NCBI RefSeq assembly: GCF_000217915.1
Contig: NZ_AFOZ01000040.1
Location: 142,297-206,296 of the forward strand
DNA: 64,000 nucleotides
Reading direction: 5' to 3'
Source: Shewanella sp. HN-41
Lineage (GTDB): Bacteria > Pseudomonadota > Gammaproteobacteria > Enterobacterales > Shewanellaceae
The position numbers and the translations under genes are program-made. The notes below the pieces were generated by a model. The model was not told the origin of the DNA. It saw nothing but the letters and a program-made list of their open reading frames with translations, and did no database searches. This document shows positions 37,001 to 46,245 of this stretch, one piece after another. Within the stretch, counting starts at the first letter, position 1. Each line of letters begins with the position of its first letter.

Positions 37001-38499
37001 CCTATCCATAACTTACCATCGGACGCACGATAAAGCGTGCGTATAGTAGGTTGTTTAGGACCATTGACGGACTTATCTATGTTAAAAGGTTGCGGCTCCT
37101 TCAAACCTAGCTCCCAAAAATAGAGCCCCGTCGAGGTTGCAATCCAAACGCGGTCCTTAAGGAGGGGATCGCTATAGGTACCGTAAATCAGTTTATTTTT
37201 GAACTCATCTTTGCCATCGACCCACTTTGCAAAACTGCTACCTTGGTGGCTGCGCTTATCGACAACAAAGAGTCCACTCGTAGTAGATACCAGCAGATAG
37301 TGACCTTCAAACTCATTGATATTATAGATACTTTCATGGGAGTTTAAGCCCTCAATCGGGATCTCGATCGCTTTATCGCTCCCCTTAGCAATCAAGGTTA
37401 GGTTTGAGGAACCGAGCCAAAGACCTTCATCTGTCGCACGCACAGACCAAGTCATAGCATCGCTCAATGCATAGGGTTTATCCTCAGTAAAAGTATCGAG
37501 GATAAAATCTGGCTTTGAGGCGAGGAGTGCTAAGCCATCGCCAGAGCCACCCACCCACATTAGCCCAGAGTGGTCAAATAACATGGCCTTGAGGGTTTCC
37601 ATATTCGCCCCCGCCTTTAGCTCCTGCTGATGGTTCTCAATCTGCCGTGTCTCGGGCGACCACTTTAATAGGCCGATACGGCTGGCAAGCCACAGATCCC
37701 CATTAGGATCCTCAACGATCGCCGAGCTCCAATCGGGTAACTCAGCAACGGGGGTAATTTGTCGGGATATTGGCTCAAGTTGATAGACGCCACGGCCAGC
37801 GGCAATCCAAATGCGATGCTGTGAATCCTCTAACATATCGAAAATGCTGCCCATAGATTCAGTCCAAGAATATTGGAACAGCCGTTCGCCCTTGTTATCG
37901 AGGAGCTCTAGTTGCAACTGCCCTGCAACCAACATTTGTCCATTGGGCATAAGCAATAACTTGCGCCAAGGAAGATCGCGATTAACGGGCAATTGAGTAA
38001 TGAGTTGCAGTGTGGACTCTGAAGGGGAAAACTCATAGATCTGACCATTATCAATCAATAGTCGCCATGTTTGATTGTCCATTCGAGCCGCGGATATCAG
38101 GGCACCACCCGGGAAATGTGGAAACAAATCTGGTGAGCCTAGGGCCGTAAATTGATTTTTTGCTATATCGTAGAGGAAAGTCGCCGCACCGGTACTCACC
38201 AGTAATCTGTCCCGATCGATATTGACTACGGCAGTCAGAAAATCATCCGTAAGGCGCGATTCGGTACCGATTTTATCGATGCGCCGCACCTTAGAGTTAC
38301 TCACCCGATACAGACCCTGCTCAGTCGCCGCCCAGACAAAGCCGTAATCATCGAGGGTTAACGCCCGAATACTGGTCGCCTCGAGTCCGTCCCTATCGGT
38401 AAAAACACGCTGCACTAAGCCACTCGCCCAAACCGTATTTAGGCTAGTAAAGAAAAGGATGAAACATATTAGAAGTGTTCTAGTTATTTTTGTTTGCAT
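34042..38499 (-). CDS. Propeller-type sensor with PAS, GGDEF and EAL domains
   Basis: 1485 residues. A signal peptide (1-25) leads to a periplasmic two-component-regulator propeller (~30-670, repeated blades such as ALTLDDYGFVWAATEQGLYRV), a Y_Y_Y domain (~690-760) and one membrane helix (~765-790). In the cytoplasm follow a PAS_3 domain (~810-930), a PAS domain (~935-1055), GGDEF (CRFGGDEF intact, with SLDRFKHVND-type metal site) and EAL (GMEALIRWRHP, DDFGTGYSSL, all catalytic acids visible). The layout is that of hybrid propeller sensors in Bacteroides, but with a cyclic-di-GMP output. It may act as cyclase or phosphodiesterase depending on a periplasmic ligand, possibly a polysaccharide or its fragments. 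Single gene divergent from nothing obvious. Confidence 0.9.
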   Translation of the reverse strand: MQTKITRTLLICFILFFTSLNTVWASGLVQRVFTDRDGLEATSIRALTLDDYGFVWAATEQGLYRVSNSKVRRIDKIGTESRLTDDFLTAVVNIDRDRLLVSTGAATFLYDIAKNQFTALGSPDLFPHFPGGALISAARMDNQTWRLLIDNGQIYEFSPSESTLQLITQLPVNRDLPWRKLLLMPNGQMLVAGQLQLELLDNKGERLFQYSWTESMGSIFDMLEDSQHRIWIAAGRGVYQLEPISRQITPVAELPDWSSAIVEDPNGDLWLASRIGLLKWSPETRQIENHQQELKAGANMETLKAMLFDHSGLMWVGGSGDGLALLASKPDFILDTFTEDKPYALSDAMTWSVRATDEGLWLGSSNLTLIAKGSDKAIEIPIEGLNSHESIYNINEFEGHYLLVSTTSGLFVVDKRSHQGSSFAKWVDGKDEFKNKLIYGTYSDPLLKDRVWIATSTGLYFWELGLKEPQPFNIDKSVNGPKQPTIRTLYRASDGKLWIGGKKVFGYIDGQNEFHNQMGLFSALASTPTVSHLEEMSPGVMWFGTYEKGLFEYQQQKGKLTSLTSQWQVNCSSVFFIQKTENANLIACADSLISQDKQTGSIAVFNQLDGFISDEMNEGSYFYSPNSGLYLGTPEGVMHLDVDKLVNRITDDHVMLESVSVYYDNATEVSLLPKPMMTIKPDANMVSLQITNLDYLDDSPIKFKYRLRYQGEEGHYVLLQGESQINLAGLAAGQYVLDILSQANGIWSDKPFSYPFSVKQHWWLTQGFKGVLLVFFSIIALSLAWYRQRQVRTFMNMNQALTESDDRLRQSLRGSDSDLWEWHKDTQRFYLDNRGAVLGTHANEIVVPLEELPIHPKDKNQTLEQWNKMLAGEQDRFEAEYRYQRKDGSWGWLRVRGRPVARNKQTHEIERVAGIYSDITLQRKLEDEVNLLAQAFENTSEGVLILDADENIRVANHAAQHIIGTEQTDLVGQSFSQFVQMKDGLSTEVAQLLGQDTSWTGERELVGQSGLLCPVWLNVSLMHSAHENIVHYVVVFSDITERKRTEADLRRLANYDVLTGLSNRSLFSSRLLQSIQVALQTGDKLALLFLDLDRFKHVNDSYGHSMGDALLVEASNRLQSCIGSEHLLCRFGGDEFVILLKNANSLDEINHLAERLLEQIKAPFKLFGREFYISTSIGISIWPDDAVQPEAFIKNADLAMYHAKEEGRGNFKYYSSERNAQALYHLRLEADLRKAIEREEFELYYQPQIDILRGDRFIGMEALIRWRHPKEGFIRPDIFIKVAEACGLIVEIDRWVLRQACIHGAKWVKTCAEPFKLSVNISAIHFRQSDFIEGIKQILAETQMPTSSLGLEITEGVLMKELQVAKSHLTQLKSLGIEVAIDDFGTGYSSLAYLRHFDVNTLKIDRSFLIDIATNTADQAIVSSIVELARNLKLNVVAEGIETVEQLEQVFSRGCYIIQGYYFAKPMSVSDFEHYLVIDNQAESI

Positions 38500-38596
38500 T
38501 TGACGACTTACTTCATACCGTATTTGTAATGTAGCAGCTCAACTCTAGCAATTCACCCGCTTGTTTACATTAAAGTTACATTTTTTGCGAAGCAAT

Positions 38597-38624
38597 AAAA
38601 AAGCGCTCATATGAGCGCTTTTTT
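38597..38624. terminator. Bidirectional terminator after lpd
   Basis: AAAAAAGCGCTC / GAGCGCTTTTTT with an ATAT loop, 64 bases past the lpd stop. The palindrome works on both strands. Confidence 0.9.
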
Positions 38625-38688
38625 AGATACCCAAGTTAGCTGAAGATACGAGTTTCATCTTCAGGTTATTTGAGTATAAACAGCTAAA

Positions 38689-40116
38689 TTACTTTTTCTT
38701 TGCCTTTGGGTTTGGCAGGTCAGTAATAGAACCTTCGTAGATTTCAGCCGCTAGACCAACAGACTCATGTAGAGTTGGGTGAGCGTGGATAGTCAATGCT
38801 AAATCTTCGGCATCACAACCCATTTCGATAGCTAGACCGATTTCGCCTAACAGTTCGCCACCGTTCACACCAACGATAGCACCACCGATCACGCGGTGAG
38901 TGTCTTTATCGAAAATCAGCTTAGTCATACCTTCGCTCGCATCAGATGCGATAGCGCGGCCACTTGCAGCCCATGGGAAAGTCGCGGTTTCGTAAGCAAT
39001 ACCTTGCTCTTTAGCTTCTTTCTCAGTCAGACCAACCCAGGCCACTTCAGGGTCTGTGTAAGCGATTGATGGGATCACTTTTGGATCGAAGTAGTGCTTC
39101 ATACCAGCGATCACTTCGGCCGCGACGTGGCCTTCGTGCACGCCTTTGTGAGCCAACATTGGTTGACCAACGATGTCACCGATGGCGTAGATGTGCGGTA
39201 CGTTAGTACGTAATTGCTTGTCTACGTTGATGAAACCACGCTCGTCGATCTTAACGCCTGCTTTTTCAGCGTCGATCAGCTTGCCATTCGGTGTACGGCC
39301 GATAGCCACTAATACGGCATCGTAACGTACAGCTTCCGTTGGCGCGCTCTTGCCTTCCATAGAAACGTAGATACCGTCTTCACGGGCTTCAACCGCGGTG
39401 ACTTTAGTTTCGAGGATCAGGTTGAATTTCTTCTTGATTTGCTTAGTGAATACGCGAACCACATCTTTATCAGCGGCAGGGATCACTTGGTCAAACATTT
39501 CAACCACGTCGATTTCACTGCCTAAAGAAGCGTACACAGTCCCCATTTCTAGGCCGATAATACCGCCGCCCATCACTAACAACTTGCCAGGAACTTCTTT
39601 CAGTTCTAATGCGTCGGTCGAATCCCAAATACGTGGGTCTTCATGGGGAATAAATGGCAATTTGATAGGGCGAGAACCGGCTGCGATGATCGCTTGCTCG
39701 AACTGAACGACAGTCACAGTGCCGTCTTCAGCAGTCACTTCCAGCGTGTTAGGGCCAGTGAACTTACCGAAACCGTTAACTACGTTCACTTTACGCATCT
39801 TGGACATACCGCCCAAGCCGCCAGTCAATTGGCTAATCACTTTTTCTTTAAAGCCGCGTAACTTATCTAAATCGATAGTCGGCTCACCGAACACAACACC
39901 GTGTGCAGCAACGGCTTTGGCTTCTTCGATAACTTTAGCGACGTGTAACAGTGCTTTAGATGGGATACAACCCACGTTAAGACACACACCACCTAAAGTG
40001 CTAAAACGTTCAACGATAACGGTTTGTAGACCTAAGTCCGCCGCACGGAAAGCCGCAGAATAACCTGCTGGGCCTGCTCCTAATACCACTACCTGAGTTT
40101 TGATTTCGTTACTCAT
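38689..40116 (-). CDS. lpdA: Dihydrolipoyl dehydrogenase (E3)
   Basis: 475 residues, as in E. coli Lpd (474). FAD site GAGPAGYSAAFRAADLG, redox-active disulfide in GGVCLNVGCIPSKALL, NAD site GGGIIGLEMG and the C-terminal active-site HAHPTLHESV are all present. It reoxidises dihydrolipoamide for the pyruvate and 2-oxoglutarate dehydrogenases and the glycine cleavage system. It follows aceF by 149 bases with a terminator between, so it probably also has its own promoter, as in E. coli. Confidence 0.97.
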   Translation of the reverse strand: MSNEIKTQVVVLGAGPAGYSAAFRAADLGLQTVIVERFSTLGGVCLNVGCIPSKALLHVAKVIEEAKAVAAHGVVFGEPTIDLDKLRGFKEKVISQLTGGLGGMSKMRKVNVVNGFGKFTGPNTLEVTAEDGTVTVVQFEQAIIAAGSRPIKLPFIPHEDPRIWDSTDALELKEVPGKLLVMGGGIIGLEMGTVYASLGSEIDVVEMFDQVIPAADKDVVRVFTKQIKKKFNLILETKVTAVEAREDGIYVSMEGKSAPTEAVRYDAVLVAIGRTPNGKLIDAEKAGVKIDERGFINVDKQLRTNVPHIYAIGDIVGQPMLAHKGVHEGHVAAEVIAGMKHYFDPKVIPSIAYTDPEVAWVGLTEKEAKEQGIAYETATFPWAASGRAIASDASEGMTKLIFDKDTHRVIGGAIVGVNGGELLGEIGLAIEMGCDAEDLALTIHAHPTLHESVGLAAEIYEGSITDLPNPKAKKK

Positions 40117-40232
40117 GTTTTCCTCTAATTCTCATTCAATCCGTTGGAGGAGACCAATCCTGCCAACCGAAAATGCGCTAGCGCGTAAGGTGGGCGCATT
40201 TTAACCTGTGTTTGATACTGATCACAATAAAC

Positions 40233-40259
40233 AAAAGGCTGCTCAAGATGAGCAGCCTT
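40233..40259 (-). terminator. Terminator between aceF and lpdA
   Basis: On the minus strand, AAGGCTGCTCA / TGAGCAGCCTT with a 3-base loop followed by TTGTTT, directly after the aceF stop. It should separate most aceEF transcripts from lpdA. Confidence 0.85.
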
Positions 40260-40265
40260 ATATGC

Positions 40266-42273
40266 TTACAGAATCAAAGTACGAATATCGGACAGAATTC
40301 CTGACAGCGTCACACTAAAGCGTGCAGCCATCGCACCATCGATCACGCGGTGATCGTATGATAACGACAATGGCAACATCAATTTAGGCTCGAACTCTTT
40401 ACCATTCCACTTAGGCTTAATTTCAGATTTAGACACACCTAAAATCGCCACGTCTGGGTAGTTCACGATAGGCGTAAACGCCGTACCGCCAATACCACCT
40501 AAACTTGAAATGGTGAAACAGCTGCCTTGCATATCGGCGGACTTCAGCTTGCCATCGCGGGCGCGGATAGAGATGTCAGCGAGTTCACGGGATAACTCGA
40601 TGATACCCTTCTTATCCACATCACGCACCACTGGCACAACCAAACCGTTTGGCGTATCAACCGCCACACCGATGTGGAAATACTTCTTCTGGATCAGTGA
40701 TTCGCCATCAGAGCTTAAGCTCGAGTTAAACACTGGGAACTGCTGCAACGTCTTAGCGACCGCTTTCATCATAAAGACGAGAGGTGTGATCTTATAATCG
40801 GCTTTCTTCTTCGCCGCCGCGTCGTTTTGCTGCTTACGGAACTCTTCCATTTCGGTGATATCAGCTTCATCGAACTGAGTCACGTGTGGAATAGTTACCC
40901 AGTTGCGGTGCAGGTTAGGGCCAGAAATCTTCTGGATACGGCTTAATGGGATCTCTTCCACTTCACCAAACTTGCTGAAATCCACTTTCGGTGCAGCAAT
41001 CACTTGCAGACCACCACCGTTACCCGCTGCAACAGATGTTGCCGCTGTCGCCTTAGGACGAGACAGTTCGTACTTCACATACGCCTGTACGTCTTCCTTC
41101 ATGATGCGACCCTTACGGCCAGAGCCTGTCACTTGGGTGAGATCCACACCAAATTCACGGGCTAAACGACGTACCGCAGGAGATGCATGTACCGCACCAG
41201 TAGAAACAGGAGTACCCGCGCTTGGGTGGTGGGGTACAGGAGGACGACTTGCTGGTGCTGGAGCAGCTACTGGTGCCGCGCTCACTGGAGCAGGTGCTGC
41301 CGCTTGAGCAACAGGCGCTGGAGCACTGCCGGCACTTACTGTTTCAATCGTCGCAATCACGCTACCTTGAGAAACCTTGTCACCCACTTTAACGGTTAAC
41401 GACAACAGTTTTACCGGCGAATGGCGCAGGCACTTCCATGGTCGCCTTGTCGGTTTCAAGGGTAATTAAGCCTTGGTCAGCAGTGATTTCATCGCCCACA
41501 GACACTAGCACTTCGATCACATCGACATTGCTCGCATCGCCAATATCTGGCACGTGGATTTCTTTAACGGCAACCACTGGCGCCGCTGCCGCTACTGGGA
41601 CAACAGGCGCAGCAGGAGCAGCTTGAGCCACAGGGGCTGCTGGCGCGCTTGCTTGAGGAGCAGGAGCAGCAGGTGCCGCGCCGCCCACTTCGAGCATGAT
41701 CACTAATGAGCCTTGGGAAACCTTGTCACCCACAGCCACTTTCACTTCTTTCACCACACCGGCGAATGGCGATGGTACGTCCATGGTCGCTTTATCGGTT
41801 TCTAGAGTGATAAGACCTGCGTCAACCTCAATCTTATCGCCAGCGGCAACTAAGACTTCGATAACAGACACATCGGTGTCACCACCAATATCAGGTACTG
41901 TCACTTCAATCACTTTGCTCTCGCTCGCAGCAGCCACAGGGGCTGGAGCTGCTTGAACAGGTGCAGGAGCCGCTGCGACAGGAGCTGCAACCGCTGCAGG
42001 AGCTGCAACCGCTGCAGGAGCTGGAGCGGCAGCGCCCGCTGCTTGTATCATAGCAATCAAAGTACCTTCAGAGACTTTATCGCCCACAGCCACTTTCAAT
42101 TCGGCTAACACACCAGCGAAAGGCGCTGGAATGTCCATGGTCGCCTTATCGCTTTCAACGGTCAGAATCGATTCTTCCGCTGCTAAGGTATCGCCCACAG
42201 AAGCACAAATTTCAATAACTTGCACTTCATCGCCGCCGATATCAGGAACAAAAACTTCTTTTAATTCAGCCAT
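40266..42273 (-). pseudogene. aceF: Pyruvate dehydrogenase E2 (dihydrolipoamide acetyltransferase), split by a frameshift in lipoyl domain 3
   Basis: Two overlapping frames (42273-41389 and 41459-40266) make one 668-residue E2. There are three lipoyl domains with lipoylated Lys in ESDKATM, ETDKATM and ETDKATM, separated by Ala/Pro-rich linkers. Then follow the E3-binding domain ([16 protein letters not shown]) and the catalytic domain with the active-site DHRVIDG. Removing one base from the T4 run at 41409-41412 (plus strand) restores [15 protein letters not shown]; as written the first frame ends AGKTVVVNR. Start set at ATG 42273 behind GAGG; the ATG at 42279 is too close to it. AceF is needed for aerobic pyruvate use, so a real null allele would be surprising. 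Confidence 0.92.
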
Positions 42274-42285
42274 TTTCATTGCCTC

Positions 42286-44952
42286 TTACGCGTACTGTGG
42301 ATTGATCTTGTCAACGTCGATGCCGTATTCCTTGATGGCATTAGCTAACACATCAACAGGCAACTCTTTACGATCAACCAGTGATTTCAGTGCCGCGATG
42401 ACGATGAACTTAGCGTCCACTTCGAAATGGTGACGCAGGTTGTCACGGCTGTCTGAGCGACCGAAACCGTCAGTACCTAACACTTTGTAATCGGTTGGCA
42501 TGTAAGCACGTAACTGTTCACCATATACTTTCATATAGTCAGTGGCCGCAATCGCAGGTGCATCACTTGAGATCACTTGGCTGATATACGCTTGTTTTGG
42601 CGTCTCGGTTGGGTGCAGCATGTTCCAACGTTCGACAGCTTGACCATCACGGGCTAATTCGTTGAAGCTGGTTACGCTGAATACGTCGGCGGTGATACCG
42701 AAGTCTTTCGCCAGTGCCTGCGCCGCTTTACGGGTTTGCTCAAGAATAGTGCCACAGCTCATTAACTGAACTTTGCCTTTACCAGAGCCAGCAACGGTTT
42801 CTAACTTATAGATACCCTTAACGATGCCAACTTCTGCACCTTCTGGCATGGCTGGTTGTTCGTAGTTTTCGTTCATTGTGGTCAGGTAGTAGAAGATATC
42901 TTCTTGGTTTTCGCCGTACATACGACGAATACCATCTTGCACCACAACGGCGATTTCATAACCGTAAGTTGGGTCGTAGGTAATACAGTTAGGGATAGTG
43001 TTCGCCAATACATGGCTGTGACCATCTTGGTGCTGTAGACCTTCACCGTTCAGCGTTGTACGACCAGAAGTACCACCGACTAAGAAGCCACGAGCACGCA
43101 TATCACCCGCTGCCCAAGCCATGTCGCCAATACGTTGGAAACCAAACATTGAGTAGTAGATATAGAATGGGATCATTGGCACGTTGTTAACTGAATAACT
43201 GGTCGCAGCCGATACCCAAGATGACATAGCACCGAGTTCGTTAATGCCTTCCTGCAGAACTTGGCCGCTCTTATCTTCACGGTAGTAAGCGACTTGATCA
43301 GAGTCCTGTGGCACGTATTTTTGGCCTTCGTGGGCATAGATACCCACTTGACGGAACAGACCTTCCATACCGAAAGTACGGGCTTCGTCAGGAATAATTG
43401 GCACAATGTTTTTGCCGATTTTCTTGTCTTTTAACAGTGCAGTCAGTACGCGAACAAACGCCATAGTTGACGAAATTTCACGGCCGTTAGAACCCTGCAG
43501 AATCGAGTCGAAAATCTTCAGTGATGGTACTTCCAGCTCTTCGCTGAACTTCTGACGACGTTGTGGCACGCTACCATGCAGCGCTTCACGACGACTCATC
43601 ATGTACTTCACTTCTTCCGAATCAGGACCTGGATGATAGAAAGGCAGATCTTCTAATTGGTCATCCGGGATCGGGATATTGAAACGGTCACGGAAGTAAC
43701 GGATAGACTCGATACCCATTTTCTTCACGTTGTGGGCGATGTTTTTACCTTCACCCGCATCACCTAAGCCGTAACCTTTAACGGTTTTCGCAAGAATTAC
43801 CGTTGGGCGACCCTTAGTTTTTTGTGCGTGATCTAAGGCAGCGTAAACTTTAACAGGATCATGACCACCACGGTTTAAGCGCCAAATGTCATCATCTGAC
43901 ATGTTCGCCACCATTTCGGCGGTTTCTGGGTATTTGCCGAAGAAATGTTCGCGGGTATAAGCGCCACCCTTGGCTTTACAGTTTTGGTATTCACCGTCAA
44001 CGGTTTCTTCCATCAACTGCAGTAGTTTACCGCTGGTATCACGGGCTAATAATGGATCCCAGTAACGACCCCAAATCACTTTAACAACTTCCCAGCCTGC
44101 GCCGCGGAATTCGCCTTCAAGTTCTTGAATGATCTTACCGTTACCACGTACTGGGCCATCAAGACGCTGTAAGTTACAGTTAACGATAAATACTAAGTTA
44201 TCTAATTCTTCACGGGCCGCTAAACCAATAGCACCTAAGGCTTCTGGCTCATCACACTCGCCATCACCTAAGAAGCAATAAACGGTTTGTGCTGAACAAT
44301 CCTTCAGACCACGGTCTGTCAGATACTTAAGGAAACGCGCCTGATAGATGGCCTGGATTGGACCTAAGCCCATAGAAACCGTTGGGAATTGCCAGTAATC
44401 CGGCATCAACTTTGGATGTGGGTATGAAGATAAGCCCTTGCCATCCACCTCTTGACGGAAGTTAGCCAGCTGTTCTTCGCTTAGACGGCCTTCTAGGAAT
44501 GAGCGCGCATAAATACCAGGGGCAATATGGCCTTGGAAATACACTAAATCGCCACCGTCTTTTTCATTCGGCGCGCGGAAGAAGTGGTTAAAACACACAT
44601 CATAAATGGTCGCACTCGAGGCGAAACTGGAAATATGGCCGCCAAGTTCTAAGTCTTTTTTAGAACCACGCAGAACCATAGCTAAGGCGTTCCAACGGAT
44701 GATGGCGCGAATGCGACGTTCCATCTCTTGGTTGCCCGGCATGTGCGGCTCTTGGCCCGCTGGAATCGTGTTCAAATAAGCGGTAGTCGCAGTGTAAGGC
44801 AAGTGTGTACCATTGCGACGTGCTTTATCGATCAGCTTCTCTAATAAAAAATGAGCGCGTTCTGGGCCTTCCTGTTCCAACACGGCTTGCAGGGCATCAA
44901 CCCATTCCTGAGTCTCTAACGGATCTACGTCTTGTAGCATATCTTCAGACAT
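42286..44952 (-). CDS. aceE: Pyruvate dehydrogenase E1 component (homodimeric)
   Basis: 888 residues from the ATG at 44952 (MSEDMLQDVDPLETQEW), matching E. coli AceE (887); GAAGGAC precedes it. The longer frame from 45000 adds 16 residues with no counterpart. The thiamine diphosphate-magnesium motif is GDGECDEPEALGAIGLA through NCN, and GHDPVKVYAAL and MYGENQEDIFYYLT are typical E1 segments. It decarboxylates pyruvate and passes the acetyl group to the lipoyl domains of AceF, whose gene starts 12 bases downstream. Part of a pdhR-aceE-aceF-lpdA locus under PdhR control. Confidence 0.97.
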   Translation of the reverse strand: MSEDMLQDVDPLETQEWVDALQAVLEQEGPERAHFLLEKLIDKARRNGTHLPYTATTAYLNTIPAGQEPHMPGNQEMERRIRAIIRWNALAMVLRGSKKDLELGGHISSFASSATIYDVCFNHFFRAPNEKDGGDLVYFQGHIAPGIYARSFLEGRLSEEQLANFRQEVDGKGLSSYPHPKLMPDYWQFPTVSMGLGPIQAIYQARFLKYLTDRGLKDCSAQTVYCFLGDGECDEPEALGAIGLAAREELDNLVFIVNCNLQRLDGPVRGNGKIIQELEGEFRGAGWEVVKVIWGRYWDPLLARDTSGKLLQLMEETVDGEYQNCKAKGGAYTREHFFGKYPETAEMVANMSDDDIWRLNRGGHDPVKVYAALDHAQKTKGRPTVILAKTVKGYGLGDAGEGKNIAHNVKKMGIESIRYFRDRFNIPIPDDQLEDLPFYHPGPDSEEVKYMMSRREALHGSVPQRRQKFSEELEVPSLKIFDSILQGSNGREISSTMAFVRVLTALLKDKKIGKNIVPIIPDEARTFGMEGLFRQVGIYAHEGQKYVPQDSDQVAYYREDKSGQVLQEGINELGAMSSWVSAATSYSVNNVPMIPFYIYYSMFGFQRIGDMAWAAGDMRARGFLVGGTSGRTTLNGEGLQHQDGHSHVLANTIPNCITYDPTYGYEIAVVVQDGIRRMYGENQEDIFYYLTTMNENYEQPAMPEGAEVGIVKGIYKLETVAGSGKGKVQLMSCGTILEQTRKAAQALAKDFGITADVFSVTSFNELARDGQAVERWNMLHPTETPKQAYISQVISSDAPAIAATDYMKVYGEQLRAYMPTDYKVLGTDGFGRSDSRDNLRHHFEVDAKFIVIAALKSLVDRKELPVDVLANAIKEYGIDVDKINPQYA

Positions 44953-45033
44953 GACACTGTCCTTCTCTATATACATGATAATGAATGGTGTTTGCGGCAA
45001 ATCCCGGCTTAGCTAAGGGCTAAATACGGAAAC

Positions 45034-45786
45034 TTAAGCGCCACTCTTTAATCGGCGCAAGCTTCGCTGCAACCGGCTATCTTCTTCCCGCACAGATAAC
45101 ATCACCTCTTCGATGTAACTTAAATGTTCATTCGAGGCTTCTCTGGCGGCTTCGGGATCACGGCGAACGATGGCAGCGAGCAGGGCCCGTCTGTGATCGT
45201 TAGCCATAGTAGAAGCTTCTTCGCGGCGGCTTAAAAGCTCCAGGTTTTGCGCCACATTTTGATGCAGCACAGGGGTTAAACTGAGTACGAGGTGTAACAT
45301 AGCCACGTTATGTGACGCTTCAGCCACGGCACGGTAAAAACGCACAATGGCGGAGGCTTTTTGTTCGATACTGGTGGCAGCTTCCACCTCAAGGATCATT
45401 CGCTTGATATTTTGCATATCGGCGTCTGTACCACGCAGCGCGGCAAAGTAGGCCATCATACCTTCGGTTGCATGACGAAACTCCAGCAAGTCATATTGAC
45501 TCTCCGGATCGGCATTCATTAACTCAACGATAGGGTCGGCAAGAGTCTGCCAGAGTTGCTCTTTGACATAAGTGCCACCGCCTTGGCGGCGCATTAATAA
45601 CCCTTTTGCCTCAAGCTTTTGAATCGCTTCGCGCAAAGAAGGTCGAGACACTTCAAACTGGATAGCCAGCTCGCGTTCAGGCGGTAATTTCTGTCCGGGC
45701 TGTAAACTGCCCTCAAGGATCATTTGTTCTAATTGAGCCATGATCACATCAGAAATTTTTGGCTGATTAATTTTACTATAGGCCAT
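45034..45786 (-). CDS. pdhR: Pyruvate-responsive GntR/FadR-type repressor
   Basis: 250 residues from the ATG at 45786 (MAYSKINQPKISDVI), which aligns with E. coli PdhR; a start at 45822 would run through the operator. Winged-helix DNA-binding domain with KLPPERELA and SRPSLREAIQKLEAKGLL, then an FCD effector domain (~90-235) with the His/Asp metal-binding positions. PdhR represses its own operon and is released by pyruvate. A perfect PdhR box lies 22 bases upstream of the start. The gap to aceE is 81 bases. Confidence 0.95.
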   Translation of the reverse strand: MAYSKINQPKISDVIMAQLEQMILEGSLQPGQKLPPERELAIQFEVSRPSLREAIQKLEAKGLLMRRQGGGTYVKEQLWQTLADPIVELMNADPESQYDLLEFRHATEGMMAYFAALRGTDADMQNIKRMILEVEAATSIEQKASAIVRFYRAVAEASHNVAMLHLVLSLTPVLHQNVAQNLELLSRREEASTMANDHRRALLAAIVRRDPEAAREASNEHLSYIEEVMLSVREEDSRLQRSLRRLKSGA

Positions 45787-45807
45787 TAGGCGCTCAGCTC
45801 CGTTGTA

Positions 45808-45824
45808 AATTGGTCTTACCAATT
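45808..45824. promoter_or_regulatory. pdhR: PdhR operator
   Basis: AATTGGTCTTACCAATT: a perfect dyad (AATTGGT-3-ACCAATT) identical in its half-sites to the known PdhR box. It lies 22 bases before the pdhR start, so it should mediate autorepression of the pdhR-aceEF operon. Confidence 0.92.
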
Positions 45825-45954
45825 TTTATGAGTGAGCGCACTTTATCAAATCAGACTTTTGATGTCCAGATTGAAAATCAACCTAAAAAGGTGATCTACC
45901 TCAAAAGCAGTGATCTTTTCCAATCACACCCACGCTGTGAGAGCATAGTCGAAA

Positions 45955-46245
45955 AAAATGCCCACGGGGTCAGACCATTTAACAAAAGCACGGGCTTCGC
46001 CCTGCTAGAACGCTGCTAACAACGCAGCTACTAGGAAAAGCAGAGCGGGCTTCTCCCTGCTAGGCGCTGCAAACAACGCAGCGGATAGATTCTAGATTCT
46101 AGATTCTAGGCTGTCATCCTCGCGTATGCGGGGATCCAGCTTTGAGTACTTACGCTCGAAGTTCTAGGCCCTAGATTCTAGAAGGAGCGTAGCGACGCCC
46201 TAGCAGCGAAGCGTCCTTCTTAGCCTTCAGCGAAGCATCCTTCCT
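45955..46245. repeat. Mosaic intergenic repeat block R1 (pdhR-ampE spacer)
   Basis: The 459-base pdhR-ampE spacer (45787-46245) has no gene. From about 45955 it is built of short repeated words: GGGCTTCGCCCTGCTAG-type palindromes, CGCAGC/GCTGCG pieces, three tandem ATTCTAG heptamers (46089-46109), and blocks shared exactly with other spacers. CTAGGAAAAGCAGAGCG (46031-46047) recurs at 47793. CTAGATTCTAGAAGGAGC (46171-46188) recurs at 47814. CTAGCAGCGAAGCGTCCT (46200-46217) recurs at 58581. Confidence 0.8.
46112..46140. repeat. REP-like palindrome
   Basis: ATCCTCGC-GTAT-GCGGGGAT forms an 8-pair stem inside TGTCATCCTCGCGTATGCGG-GGATCCAGC. This resembles the widespread gammaproteobacterial and Neisseria repeat built on GTCATTCCCGCG...GCGGGAATCC. 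It is embedded in repeat block R1. Confidence 0.6.

Noticed and set aside
45810..46019. 69-codon frame over the PdhR operator
   Set aside because: Overlaps the operator and repeat block and shows no protein family; non-coding.
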